A DNA stretch of 64,000 nt, taken from assembly GCA_050084985.1 (NCBI GenBank), contig JBITNC010000001.1:107322001-107386000 (forward strand), in the 5' to 3' direction. Origin of the DNA: Nageia nagi (Eukaryota > Pinophyta). The notes below the pieces were generated by a model, which saw nothing but the letters and a program-made list of their open reading frames with translations, did not search any database and was not told where the DNA came from. Positions 47,816 to 60,126 of this stretch are shown in pieces. How positions within the stretch are numbered: position 1 is the first letter of the stretch; every line of letters starts with the position of its first letter. The translations under genes were made by a program, and so were the position numbers.

Positions 47816-49596
47816 ATTGATTAAGATTGTGTAATATATGCGTTGTGAGCAATCTTAACCAATGTAAATCATGAACAGACTATAGTGACAGTCTGATCTC
47901 CAGAGAAGGCCAGTTCCTTATCTATTGGGCATAGAGAAAGTAACAGGAAAGGAAATAAAAAGAGTAGAGTGCGAGGAATTTAAGCAAAAGGGTTAGGGTA
48001 ACAGGAAAGAAATAAAAGAGTAGGGTGCAAGGAATTTAAGCAAAAGGCTTAGGGTAACAAGATAGAAAATAAAAAGGAGTAGAGTGCGAGGAATTTAAGC
48101 AAAAGGCTTAGGGTAACAAGAGAGAAAGCAAAGGTGGATCACTAGTTCACTGCAGGCTTTCACAGTGTGTGAAACCTTGGCCTAAATCTAGTGTAGTAGC
48201 TATGGTACAAGCTCTCACTCTCTAATAGTTTCCCAGCTTTACTCTACCATGTAGCAGACATAATTATACTAGCAACCCGCAATTATCATTCAAGAAACAA
48301 GCCAAGCTGCCACGATGTAACCAAATTAAGAATGAAAATTACGAGTGCTAGACAAGAAAGGTCAAGATGGTATCATATTACTGATAAAAACTATAGGTCT
48401 TCAAGAACAAATGTAAAGAGCAATACTAGGCTTCCGACCCTTCTTTCACTTTATTTTCATATACTTATACTGCAGTAAAAATAATTACAAGAATTGCAGA
48501 ATAGAAATGTTTACAAAAATGGCTTCAAGATTCTAGCCTTCTTTTAACTGATACTACCTACATATGCCACTTGGTAGAATATTACAAAAATGGGGCAAAT
48601 TATAGATGATACAGCTTCTTGGTAACTGTGATCTGACCTCTTGCTGGCCTCATCTCTACATTCCGTAATGCTCTACTCACCAGCTCCAGCTATTTGATCA
48701 CTCCTTACTGACCTCATCACTTTTGGGACCCAGTTTCATTCAAAAATGTGAACCTCATTCTTCCCATGATGTCATCTCTTACTTCCAAAATGTTCTACTC
48801 ATCGACTCCAGCTATTTGATCACTCTTTATTGACCTCATCTCTACATTCTGGAATGCTCTACTCATCGGCTCCGGCTATTCGATCACTCCTCGTTGACCT
48901 CATCACTTTTGGGACCTAGTTTCATTCAAAAATGTGAACCTTGTTCTCCTATGACATCATTTCTTACTTCCAAAATGTTCTACTCACTGGCTCTGGCTAT
49001 TCGATCACTCCTTGCTGACCTCATCATCTTCAGAACCTGGTTTCATTCAAAATGTGAACACTATTCTCCCTGTGACATCATCTTCATACTTTCGGAATGC
49101 TCTACTCACTAGCTCTAGCTATTTGATCACTCCTTGTTGACCTCATCACTTTTGAGCTCTAATTTTGGGTTATGGCCTGAAATCACTGACGTCATCTCTT
49201 CCAGAATGCTTTATTTACTGACCCCGGCTTCTCAATTCCCCTTGCTAACCTCATCTCCTCTGGAACTTGGTCTTTACCAAAACGTGACTATCTTATCCTC
49301 CATGACATCATCATTTTATTCTGGAATGCTTTACTTTTAGAATAGTTAATTTACAAGCTCTAGCTTCTTTGATTATCTCTTGCTGACCTCACCTCCTCTG
49401 GAACCCGGGCTTTTCCACAACTGAGCTTTATCATTTCTTCTATGACATCATCATTTCATTTCGGAATGCTTTATCTACTGACTCCGGCCTATTTTGTTTG
49501 CTCCAGAAAAACTCCTAGGGATCTTAAAATGAACTCATGATTGCAAATAAAGTACATCGGGGCTTTAATAAAGAATTTATTATGTATGAATATACA
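47816..49596 (-). repeat. 5' LTR of gypsy-4
   Basis: 1781 bp, matching the other LTR along its length with scattered substitutions, mostly transitions, and the same internal repeat blocks. Confidence 0.9.
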
Positions 49597-49601
49597 ACTC
49601 T

Positions 49602-51376
49602 TGAAGCTCATTGAGTAAGGCTACATAAGAGCAAGTTTGTATTTTATGATTTTTGAGTGTGATAACCAATGAAGTAAGGTGTGTTATATATGGATAGAAA
49701 TATATTGAGACCAAATATCCAATCAAAAAGAAATCACTCAAAAAGGATATCTAGAATGAAATTTTTAGCTCTCAAAAGCAAACTAATCCAAGACCAAGGA
49801 ATCATTTTAACTATATGGTACTTGTTTGTTTCCTATTTAAGTGGTTTATCACATGTTTCTAAATACTTTATACCTAAAATAAATTCAATCCAATGAATTG
49901 GGAAGAATTAATGTGGTATTAAACTTAGTTTATCATTACATCATAAATAAATTAATCTCCTAATAAAATTTTAAGGGGATAATAGTCCACTTAAGGATTA
50001 TCCCTATTCTTTATGTTGATATGCATTTTGCTACACCTAAGGTTTCGGTCTAAATGAACTAAATACACATAAATATTTAAGTATGTAATATATAAGCTAT
50101 TTAACCTAAATAAAATATACAAGAATAATAGGAAATAAAGAATAGGAATGTAGTAACATAACTAGGGTCCTATTGATATCAAGATACAAAATGAAAGCAC
50201 ACACTAAAGAGATGGAATCAAGTTTAAGATAAATACCTATGTATATTTACCTATGTTGAAGTTGGATATATAAAGGATAAGCATGTCTAAGAGAGATGAC
50301 CTTGATGTGTGAACCCCATATCAACAACATAAAATATCTCAATGCAAGAGCTAGGTTCCAAGAGCATAGTGTGGGCATGCACATCAACATGGGTGCTAGT
50401 ATTTTAGTAGAATGAGTTCCAAAAATAAGGATCAATAATAACAATTTGAACTAAGCATATGATCACAAATATGGATGAAAAATATTTTCTCATGTGCTAA
50501 CAAGATTTCAATCTCAATAGGTGATGTTTAGAAACACCTAAAAGTAGAGTACCAACTATCAAGATGTAATCTTGACATGCTTTCCCTAGGTTAGAGATAC
50601 TTACATTTATATTAGGAGTGATATCAGCAATTGGCCCCTTGTAAGAAGTTTGAAGCCATCCTAGTATACCTAACATAAAAATAAGAGCACAACCTAGGAC
50701 ATATATGATAATAAGATAAAATATGAAAAAGTATAATTAAATATGTATGTAGTGTTACATTTAAGTAAGACAATATTAGGGGGACCAGATTTAACTATCA
50801 AGATATGCCCCCTTTGCAAGTGTAATGAAATAGTAACTTTTGAAATGAAATTATGATTGCAAAGGAAGTAAAAGGTAAAGAGAAGAAAAATTTGATAGTT
50901 CTCTAGTTTAATTATAAGACTATTCAAATCATAAAGGAATGATGATATATTTACCTCTATTTGCCTTGGTTGTGAGATGGAATGGCTTGCATGAAGTAGA
51001 ATCAACTAAGAGCAAAGAATAACATAAAAATGGGAAAGAAAAAAATACCAAACTTCTAAGAATATATATGATGGTTAACTCATAAAAGATATAGTAGTAA
51101 TAGTAAGATTAAATCATCATAATATTTCATCACAAATGATATAGTGGTAATGAAGCAATAATAAAATTAATATAAGATGCATGCATCATATTGAGAACAC
51201 CAAATACAAAAATACTAAATGTTTCAAAATAATGGTATGTCTACATTATCATGGGGTACATGCCCCATTTCTATATGTAACACATGAAATAAGACCCATA
51301 TATGTCAACATCATCATGACGTACGTACCCCACTCCTAGATGAAACATATGAATTAGAAAGGACTAGCATGGTGAT
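49602..51376. other. AT-rich stretch without a recognised gene
   Basis: Probably the rest of the unassigned LTR (first few hundred bases) and then the 3' part of gypsy-3. An inverted pair GGGGATAAT / ATTATCCCT lies at 49976-50007. Two related segments of about 95 bp lie near 51248 and 51310 (cores GGGGTACATGCCCCA and CGTACGTACCCCA). No open frame resembles a known protein. Confidence 0.4.
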
Positions 51377-51611
51377 GGTTAGTTTAGACCCAACCAACAA
51401 AGGTGACTCAAAGTAAAAATGGAGGTTATTTTAGACCCAACCAATAAAGGTGACTCAAAGAAATTATCAAGGTTAGTTTACACCCAACCAAAAAATATGA
51501 CTAAAAGAAATAATAGAGGTTAGTGTAGATTCAACCAAAAATGGTGACTTAAAGCAATAATGGAGGTTAGTTTAGATCCAACCAATAAAGGTGACTCAAA
51601 GACATTATTGG
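51377..51611. repeat. 47-bp tandem array, five copies
   Basis: Units starting at 51377, 51424, 51471, 51518 and 51565, each GGTTAGTTTAGA.CCAACCA, all exactly 47 bp apart. No coding seen. It lies downstream of the gypsy-3 integrase, in what should be the 3' untranslated region of that element. Confidence 0.9.
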
Positions 51612-52321
51612 TTTCTTTCCCAACTAGGTATGTGATTATAGTACTAATGATAATATGGCCATTAGATTGTTGATTAGTTTAGTCCCAATAAATAAACTAA
51701 CCCAAGAAAATAGTTGATGTAATTATAACCAAATGATCATAATGATGGTTATTTAACATCCAACCAATAGTGATGGTTATTTAATGTCCACCCAATAGTT
51801 ATGGATATGATATATCAAGCATGTATGTAAATATAAGAGAATATATAATAATACCTATACTTACCTTTGATAAATTATATGATTTATTATAGGAATACCA
51901 ACATGAGCATTGATGTAGTCATAGAAGTGTACAATAGTGCAGATGCTAGGCTTTGTTATGTTTCTATCTATGGAACATTTTTGAGAATGTGATACTACTA
52001 TTCTAAGATATGGTATTTATGTTTTATGTATATAAATAATGTTGAGCTTTCTAAGGCATCAACTGTATGAATGAATAAACCTATACCATTGAATTGGATA
52101 AAATGACTAACTGAATTTGATTTGCTATTGCCAACTAACCTGATTGACATGATTTTAATCCCTAATTTGTATGATTTATACTTCTATTTAAAATATTTCA
52201 ATAGTGCTATGGATGCTAAGATATGTGGGAAATTTTATACAAAAAGCTAGCATAGGTGTTTGCATAACATAATAAAAATGAAACTAGGAGAGTGATAGGG
52301 AACCTCTTATCTGATGAATGA

Positions 52322-53361
52322 CTAATGGAGAACTACTAAAACATCTGTGATAAGTTTCTCTTGTGCATAAAAGGGCTTGATATGTTTGGCATTCGTTGAG
52401 AATTTATCCACTTTTCCCTTAATTATTACTAATCTATATGTTCCATTGGGATATTTTATTTTGATGATATGTGGACCCATCCAATTTGTTTTGAATTTAC
52501 CTTTATCTTATTTTTTACCATGTGATTTGTAATTTTTCTTTGTGAGTACTAGGTTACCCATTTGGAACTCTCTTGGTACAATTTTCTTTCTATATGCTTT
52601 TCTAGCCCTTATTTGGTAAACTTTAAGATGTTCTAGGGTATGGATTCATTTTTTATCCAATCCTTTTAATTGCCTTAATATTGCTTTTTGCTATTGTTAC
52701 CAATGATGATGCCTTCTAGAGATACCCTCAATGATGGTATTTTAATTTTTAATGGTAGTACTACCCCATATCCATAGACTAATGAGAAAGGTGTGCATCC
52801 TATGGTTGATATAACAATGGTCTTATATGCCCATAGTGTATTTATGAGTTGTGAATGCCAATCTCTATGCATTTGCTTGATTATTATGCATAAAATATTA
52901 ATAATGATTTTTTTGTCTCTACTTACCCATTTCCTTATGGATATTATGTTGATGAGAACCTTTACCTTATTTTGAAGTTTTTACAAAAATCCCTTGTTTA
53001 CTTCTAAAACTCTTTCCATTATCCATGATTACATGAGATGGAATACCTAGTTTTGATATAATATTTTCAATCATGAATTTCATAATTTAAGGACCTTTAG
53101 ATGATCTTAATGGTACATATTATGCCCATTTTTTAAAGTATTCAGTAGAAACAAAGATGAATTTGTGTCCTTCACTTGATTTGGGGTTAATGACTCCTAT
53201 TAAATCCAAATCCCATATAGAAAAAGGCCAAGGATATATCATATTTTCTAGTTCACTTGAAGGAGATTATTTCAAGTTAGCATGCTTTTGATATTTTTCA
53301 CACCACTTGAAATGTAAAATACAATCCTCTACAATAGATGGCCAATAATATCCTAACCTTA
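52322..53361 (-). pseudogene. Integrase core and C-terminal part of gypsy-3
   Basis: Resumes on the minus strand with RLGYYWPSIVEDC right after the CACTA-1 target duplication. It then shows WDLDLIGVINP (first Asp), VIMDNGKSF (second Asp near 53020), a damaged Glu block near 52930, RDWHSQLINTLWAYKT (52780-52870), PFSLVYGYGVVLPL, and the C-terminal WMGPHIIKIKYPNGTYRL (about 52440-52490), ending at 52322. Several stops. Confidence 0.8.
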
Positions 53362-53838
53362 CACTAGACAAAAAAGTCTTTTAGTTATGTTTATAAATCA
53401 TTATCTATCATATTTACTATTATTTATTTTCCCATCGCTTATGAGCTTGCAATCAAAATTCCCCTCTCTATGGTGGTGGCTAAAACTCACTAGTATATTG
53501 CACCCAAAACTACCTTCTAATGTTATACAATAATGATTATCAACTACCTCTATATCAACTAATGCAAGTAGCTATAATCACCCTTGAACCCACCTCATAT
53601 TTTTAAGGTGATGGTTAGGCCATCACTTTATGTGTATAGGTGATAGGTAAAAATTATTGCATAGTTATCACATTTTTTAAAAAATAGAGTGTAGCTTGGA
53701 AGCATTATTCCAATTGGAAGAATGCTTACAAGCTACATCTTCCTTGATTACTCAATGTACCCAAGCTTGATCATAGTGAGACCAATTATGATGTTGGCCT
53801 TAGAATCCTAAAGGATAGCCCAATGCATACATACATAA

Positions 53839-53878
<40 letters not shown>

Positions 53879-53899
53879 TTGTGTGTGTGTGTGTGTGTG
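53839..53899. repeat. (AC)n / (GT)n inverted microsatellite
   Basis: About 30 bp of CA repeats, ATATATATTT, then about 20 bp of GT repeats. The two halves are complementary and could form a cruciform or hairpin. Confidence 0.9.
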
Positions 53900-54147
53900 A
53901 ATAATACTTTGCAATTAGTCAACCTAGAAATTTAAAAGCTATGTTATTTTTCTTGCATAATAATATATATTTCCTCCAAGATAAAATATTCAAAATATCA
54001 TGAATTAGAAGCTCTCAATACATGCATCACCATTATGTTACCACACAACCAACATCGATGCTTCAAACATATGATATAAAATGATCCAAGTCTACCATAT
54101 GATAGGAAATTATGGACTTTTAAGTAGATGCATGATGTAAGGAATAA

Positions 54148-54204
54148 GAATTGTTTAACAAGATGCATGATTCAAATATAGTTTCATTATCTACAATGAT
54201 TGTA
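54148..54204 (+). pseudogene. PPR fragment 1 in CACTA-1
   Basis: Reads ELFNKMHDSNIVSLSTMIV, the end of one PPR and the start of the next. A second partial copy (ELFNKMHDANL) lies near 54231-54270. Confidence 0.6.
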
Positions 54205-54506
54205 AGACACAAACATATGATGGAAGGCTTGGGAATTATTTAACAAGATGCATGATGCAAACCTACATTTTTGAAGATGCTCAATCAGATTCAAACATGC
54301 TCTACAATTATGCTCCAATGATCAAGAATACCATAATTATGTTTAAGTATTATTTCTCAAATGGTTCAAATATACTCTATAGTATTGCTACCACAACATT
54401 TTGATTTACTAACACTAAGTAGACACATCCACACACCAAAATAGCACTTTTTAAAATACATGAAATAAAACATAAAACTTGATAAACATGAATCCAAAAT
54501 ATGGTG

Positions 54507-54593
54507 ATGCATGATGTAGACACAATCTCATGGAATGCAATGGTTGGAGGAAATGAAATTCATGGTTACAACAAGGATGCCCTTAAACTTTGA
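54507..54593 (+). pseudogene. PPR fragment 2 in CACTA-1
   Basis: Reads MHDVDTISWNAMVGGNEIHG then YNKDALKL before a stop. SWNAM and the spacing to ALKL(F) are typical of PLS-class PPR motifs. Confidence 0.7.
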
Positions 54594-55261
54594 TCTAATG
54601 AACCACTTGGGAACCACATGTATTTTTTGTTTTTTGTTTTTATGTTTGACTATGTATTATAAGCATATTTTTTCAAACTTAGGTGGGCATTTGGAATATT
54701 TTCATCATTTCAATTTTTTGGATCATATGGTGTATTTAAATCATTTCATATCATATATTGAATAATTAATTTCCTTATCCAAGCTAGATTTTGGATTATA
54801 TAGTGTATTTAAATCATTTCATATTACATGTTGAATAGTTGCTTTCCTTCTCCAAGCTAGTTTTTAGATCATATGTATTTAAATACTTTCATATCATATC
54901 ATATAGTGAAAACCAAAAAATAAATAAAAAAGGGGCATGAGGGGGACTTAGGTGGGAACCTAATTTTTTTTTTTTCATTTTAAATTTTTTGAGCTGAGGG
55001 GTTGAAGAGGAGAGGTGAATTTGGTGTATTTAAATCATTTCATATCACAACATATGGTGTATTTAAATCATTCCATATCACATGTCATAATTTATTTGTA
55101 AAAAAGTTTTGATATAGGCCATGTAATGAAGAAGCCAACAATATATTCTATTAGTTTCATTTGACACATCCACATATCCAATTCAAACACCCATAACATA
55201 TTCCATTATTTCATGTATCTATAGACCTTTAGTTTTAAGAACACCTATTTTTTGTGCATCG

Positions 55262-55615
55262 TGCAATCATTGCAGAAGGTGAAGTTCAAAGCTCCCTCAA
55301 GATAGTCTATATGACCAATAAGGTCAACAATTCATGTATAATGAGAAATCTCATAATTAAAGGATATGAAAAAAATGAAAGGCTATAAAGACTTTTCAGT
55401 AAATGCAATTACCAAGTTTAAAACTAGATTGTAGAAAGAAAGCAACATACTACCTAAGTTCCTAGATAATCTCATGGAATGTAATGATTGGAGGATATGC
55501 AATTCATAGCTAAAATAAATATGCACTTAAAATTTTTAATATGATGACTAAAATGATATGAAATAAATTAAGTGCACTATATATAATGTTCAAAACTTCC
55601 TCAAGATAGCCTATA
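55262..55615 (-). pseudogene. Minus-strand E-motif-like fragments in CACTA-1
   Basis: Two short stretches (55262-55318 and about 55585-55615) read GHIDYLEGALNFT and GYLEEVLN on the minus strand. They are the reverse of the unit that makes up the array at 60127-60840, so this segment was inverted relative to it. Confidence 0.5.
55466..55534 (+). pseudogene. PPR fragment 3 in CACTA-1
   Basis: Reads IISWNVMIGGYAIHS, a stop, then KYALKI. Nearly the same as fragment 2, consistent with duplication inside the element. Confidence 0.7.
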
Positions 55616-57127
55616 TGGCCAAGAAGGTCAACAATGCATGTATAATGATTCATTGGACACTTAAAAAGTTATCAAGCATTTCAAGTTATGAAAAATTACA
55701 TACTTGGTGCTCTCTTTGCACTTGAAATTTATAAATAATAATAACATGATTATAAGCATTTACTTGTGAAATATCACTATGATAAGTATGATATTGATAT
55801 AGATAGAATTTTTAATCAATGCTATCTATTAACAACTCTATCTACATTATCGTACATGATATGCTATGTTGCTTACCTTAATAATAAGTATAATAAGATA
55901 CAAAGGTTGGATGTCTTTCCTCCTAGATAACCTAAATAGAATATCATGAATTAGAAAACTCAAAGCTAGCTACATTTATAATCTCTCAAAAGATATATCA
56001 TCATTATACTTTAGTATTATTCATAATGTTACCACACAACCAAGATGGATGCTTAAAACTATAGAGATTGGAATATGATGAGGCAATTGCAACTATATCA
56101 TAATGACATGAAATGATTTTTCCCTATAGCAAAATGAATAGATGAAAGCAAAAAAATTTATACCATGTATCCTCTTTTCTCACCATGTCTCCTCATGTCT
56201 GGTCTCACCTCATCTCTTTGGTCTCACCAATACACCAAATGCCACTCTCTCCTCCAACAATGATCACAAGTTATGAAACTATGTTGAGTGTACCATATTT
56301 ATGATATGAAATGATATAAGTACATAATAATATATGAAACTATGTTAAGTTCACTATATGTATGGTATAAAATAATCTAAATGCATCTCTCTCCTCTAAC
56401 CCCTCATATTGAAAAACTTGAAATGATGAAAATATTTCAAGTGCCCAAAAATAATGAAATATGCTATGGGCTCATTCATTACCTAAACTATAATACTTAG
56501 CCAAATACAAAACTATTTGAATGATTCAAAAGTGGCAAGTTGGCAAAAATATATTTGTAATACTTAACCAAACACAAAAAAATGTGGTTCCCAAGTGGAT
56601 GTTGTGTTGTATATACAATATAATGAGATGAAAGTAATAAAATATATTATGGGTTCCTTCATTACCTAGCCTATATGAGAACCTTTACACAAATAAATTA
56701 TGATATATAATATGAAATTATGTTTGCATCATACATATTCCACATTGCAATCCATGAAACTATGTTTGCATCATGATTCTTCCACATTTTGCATATATAT
56801 CTATTAATTTTTATGTTCAATTTCAATTTTTCGAAAATTGCTTCTTAGGTGCATATGTATGTGTCTACTTTATGCTTCTAAATAAATTTTTTTGGTAGTA
56901 TTACTATAGATTATATTTGACTCATTTGAGTAATAATTGAAATTGTAAAGCATATTTGAATAATTTTATATAATATGGTATAATAACATCATTTCATACC
57001 AATATGGTGTAACAGATCATTTCATATCATATGTTGGTGCATTTGGATCATTTGGTGCACTTGATCATGAAGATATGGTGCATTTAGATCATTTTATATC
57101 ATATGGAGCACTTGATCATGAACAATA

Positions 57128-57345
57128 CTCAAGGCCCATAAACACGTATGCAAGATGGGACCTTTAGAAGAAGGTATAGACACCTATCAAAGAGTAGTTA
57201 AAAATGGTTTTACCTTGAGTATTGTGGTTCTTATTACCATGGTAGACATGTATGAAAAGTATGAAACAATACACAAGGTACAAGAATTATTTCACAAGAT
57301 GCATGATGTGATATGTAATAATATAAATAAAATATCATATAATCC
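57128..57345 (+). pseudogene. PPR fragment 4 in CACTA-1, the longest
   Basis: Reads KMGPLEEGIDTYQRVVKNGF, then VVLITMVDMYEKYETIHKV and QELFHKMHDV. It matches the L and S motifs of a plant PLS-type PPR protein (LGALEQG..IHA.IIK.G, ALVDMYAKCG.I..A..LFDKMP.). 84 codons are open from 57155. Confidence 0.75.
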
Positions 57346-57433
57346 AAAAAATGGCTTGGAGAAGGAAAGAAACTTTCAAAACATATATTTTCTAAGTATC
57401 AAAAATTGATCCAAAAATGGTAAGTTGGCAAAA

Positions 57434-57490
57434 AACATAATGCCCAAGAAGTTTTTGACAAGATTCATGATGCAAGAATAATTTCTTATT
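57434..57490 (+). pseudogene. PPR fragment 5 in CACTA-1
   Basis: Reads NAQEVFDKIHDARIISY, then a stop at the conserved Trp position. Confidence 0.6.
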
Positions 57491-57565
57491 GAATATGTAG
57501 AGCATATTTAAATAATTTGAGCATAATTATATAGCATATGATTTGAATCTAATTGTGTTTATATT

Positions 57566-57654
57566 TATGGAAATTATTTGACAAGATGCATGATGCAAAT
57601 TTAGTTTCTTGGAACATAATTATCAGAGGATATGCAATTCATGATATGCATGGT
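57566..57654 (+). pseudogene. PPR fragment 6 in CACTA-1
   Basis: Reads KLFDKMHDANLVSWNIIIRG then YAIHDMHG. A clean PPR junction. Confidence 0.7.
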
Positions 57655-57848
57655 AACATTATGAAAAATGGTGAAGCTAGCCCTAACTTATCTAATTCAT
57701 GATATTTTGAATAGGTTATCTTAGGGGAAAGACACCCAACCTTTATATATTATTGTGCTTATTATTGAGGTAAGACAAAATAACATTTAAATTTCTAGGT
57801 TGAATAATGGAACATGTTGTAGGTTCCTTCATTGCATGTCTTGTATCA

Positions 57849-57906
57849 TAATAGTTTCATGGTATGCAATGATTGCAAGGTACACATAAAATGGATTTTT
57901 TGAAAA
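57849..57906 (+). pseudogene. PPR fragment 7 in CACTA-1
   Basis: Reads IVSWYAMIARYT, a stop in place of Gln, then NGFFEK. Equivalent to the SW.AMI..Y.QNG segment of PPR motifs. Confidence 0.65.
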
Positions 57907-59481
57907 AGGCCCATAGCCATGTATGCAAAATATGGAAGAAATACATGAGGATCAAGAGTATGAGCATAATTATGTAATGATGTATCTCAAGGATAATGCA
58001 ATAAGAGTCACTTGTGTTATTCAAGTATTTACAACCATGTGGTGTAAACAAATGTATTTGAATGTTACATCTTGTAAAATTTAGTAAATCACTATTATAT
58101 TAAATACAAGATGCCACTTGCATTCAAACATATTTGATCAAACACAATTTATATTGTGTGAACACCCTAGCAGACATTTGATAATCCTACATGGAAATTA
58201 TGGAGTTTCAACTAATGGTAATGGATTACATGGTTGTTTATTATTTTTTAGGAACATGTTTAAAGGGAATACAAACAAGTTTTTCTTTACAATGAAAGGG
58301 GACTATTAGAGCTGAAGCTAGAAGGTGACATTGATATGAGAGAATGGTGCATAGGTACCTCATATATCTTATACTAAGTTCATATTTCATTTTGAGGACT
58401 ACAAGATTCACCTATTTTTTACTTTTCAAGTGCTAATTCTATCTTTTCTATGTGTTCATTTCTTATTTGAAACTTTAATGCAAGGTGATTATGTTATAAA
58501 AATTTAGGGTTTTGTTGCTTCTTAGTTTAGGTTAATACCACCACTAGTAATAATGGTCAAATTATACCTCTTTGACTAAGGGTTTCTTAGTAATTACCTT
58601 TAAAATGGGTATAATCCTTTCTTGATTTTGATCATGTCTTATTTTCCCCTTTTCCTTATGATTTTAAGCCATATTGCCATAAGTAATGGTAAGGAATCTA
58701 CTATCATTATATCAATGATAATTCTAGGGTTATACCTAGTGAGTAAAGGGTTTATGGTATATTTCATTTGGAATCACTTTGTGGAAATAAAGGGCTTCAA
58801 ATTTTAGGAGTCCTAGAGTAACTTTAAATATGTTAATTTAAGGGTTGAAATAATATGTGTGTATATCTATGCATGGCTAACCTCATGTAAATATTTTTAT
58901 TGTATTTCTAGCATGATGCATTTATCCCATTATATGGTTGAAGTAATGCAATTCAAAATTCATAGACAAGAACAATAGGCATATTATCATGATAGAGAAT
59001 TTAAGCTAATGGACTTACTAGGATGTCATCTCATGACTAGTTTTGCCCTTTTTCTCTTACAGTAACCTCTAGTGGTATTTCATGCTAATACATTTTGATG
59101 AATGATAATAGGATGAATATGCTAGTCTCTGTTTTTCCCATAATATTTGAAGAACATATAAGTTGGGATCTTGTATTCATTTTGCATCAGTGACTGGTTT
59201 AGTGCTACTTGATAATTAACACTAATTGATGGCTCTACTAAAATTGAGAAGATAAGAGCATTATTATACTAATACAATATGATCATAATTATGTAATGAT
59301 GCATTTTACAGATAATGAAATAAGATTCACTCATGATATTCAAGTATTTAGAACCATCTCTAAATGCAAGCTGCATCTTGTAAGTAAATGACCATTACAT
59401 TTACTACAAAATGTAGCTAGATTTTAGAGATATTCATTCAAATACAATTTGATCATAGAATATACACAACATGATAAAAAC

Positions 59482-59612
59482 ACACTTTCATATAATGCAA
59501 TGATTACAATGTATGCACAAAATGGATATGTTGGATCCATGAGTTGTTTGATAAAATTCCTCATTGATATGTAATCTTGTGGATTGCAATGATCCAAGAT
59601 ATGCATAAAATG
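59482..59612 (+). pseudogene. PPR fragment 8 in CACTA-1
   Basis: Reads TLSYNAMITMYAQNGYVGSM, then in a shifted frame ELFDKIPH, a stop, and ILWIAMIQDMH. Two consecutive PPR segments with one frame change. Confidence 0.65.
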
Positions 59613-60126
59613 AAAGACTATAGAAACTATGTTTACATTAAATAATTCCTAGTCCTTGTAGCTTAAAATTACATAATTTCCTATCATATGATATAATTGG
59701 ATCATTTCATATCATACATTTGAAGCATCCAGGTTGGTTGTGTGGTAACATTATGAATAATCTTGAAGCATAACTATGATACATCTATTGAGAGGTTCTA
59801 AATATAACTAGCCCTTACTTATCTAATTCATGATTTTTTTTATAGGTTATCCTTGGGGGGAGATATTCAACCTTTATAGTGGAGGTAATACAACATAGCA
59901 TTTATATTTTTTGGGTTAAACATTTGTTAAGTATTACAAGCATGTATTCACTAACTTACCAATTTTGGATTGGTTTTTGACACTTAAAGTGTAGTATTTG
60001 ATCATGTAGCCAATTTTACACCTAACAATTGGATCTACTTAAAACTCTCTATAGTATTTCATTTTATGAATATCCTACAATTGTAGGATTAATCATTATA
60101 TATTTATTTTTGAGCTTCTTAGTTGT

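Larger units (their letters stand above)
44240..49596 (-). mobile_element. Internally deleted Gypsy element, gypsy-4
   Basis: Two long direct repeats, 44240-46022 (1783 bp) and 47816-49596 (1781 bp), frame an internal region of only about 1.8 kb. The 5-bp target duplication ACTCT is at 44235-44239 and 49597-49601. On the minus strand the internal part has gag (47615 down to 46334) and then directly the C-terminal tail of integrase (46270-46023). Protease, RT, RNase H and the integrase core are missing. It is a deletion derivative that could only move with help from a complete relative. Confidence 0.9.

Noticed and set aside
49976-50007. Polypurine-like AAGGGGATAA with inverted pair as the 3' LTR start of gypsy-3
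   Set aside because: No matching second LTR in the window, and the following TAGTCC or TGGACT start could not be confirmed.
57128-57345. A functional PPR gene in 57-61 kb
   Set aside because: Fragments are short, separated by non-coding sequence, with stops at conserved positions and frame changes. No organised open frame joins them.
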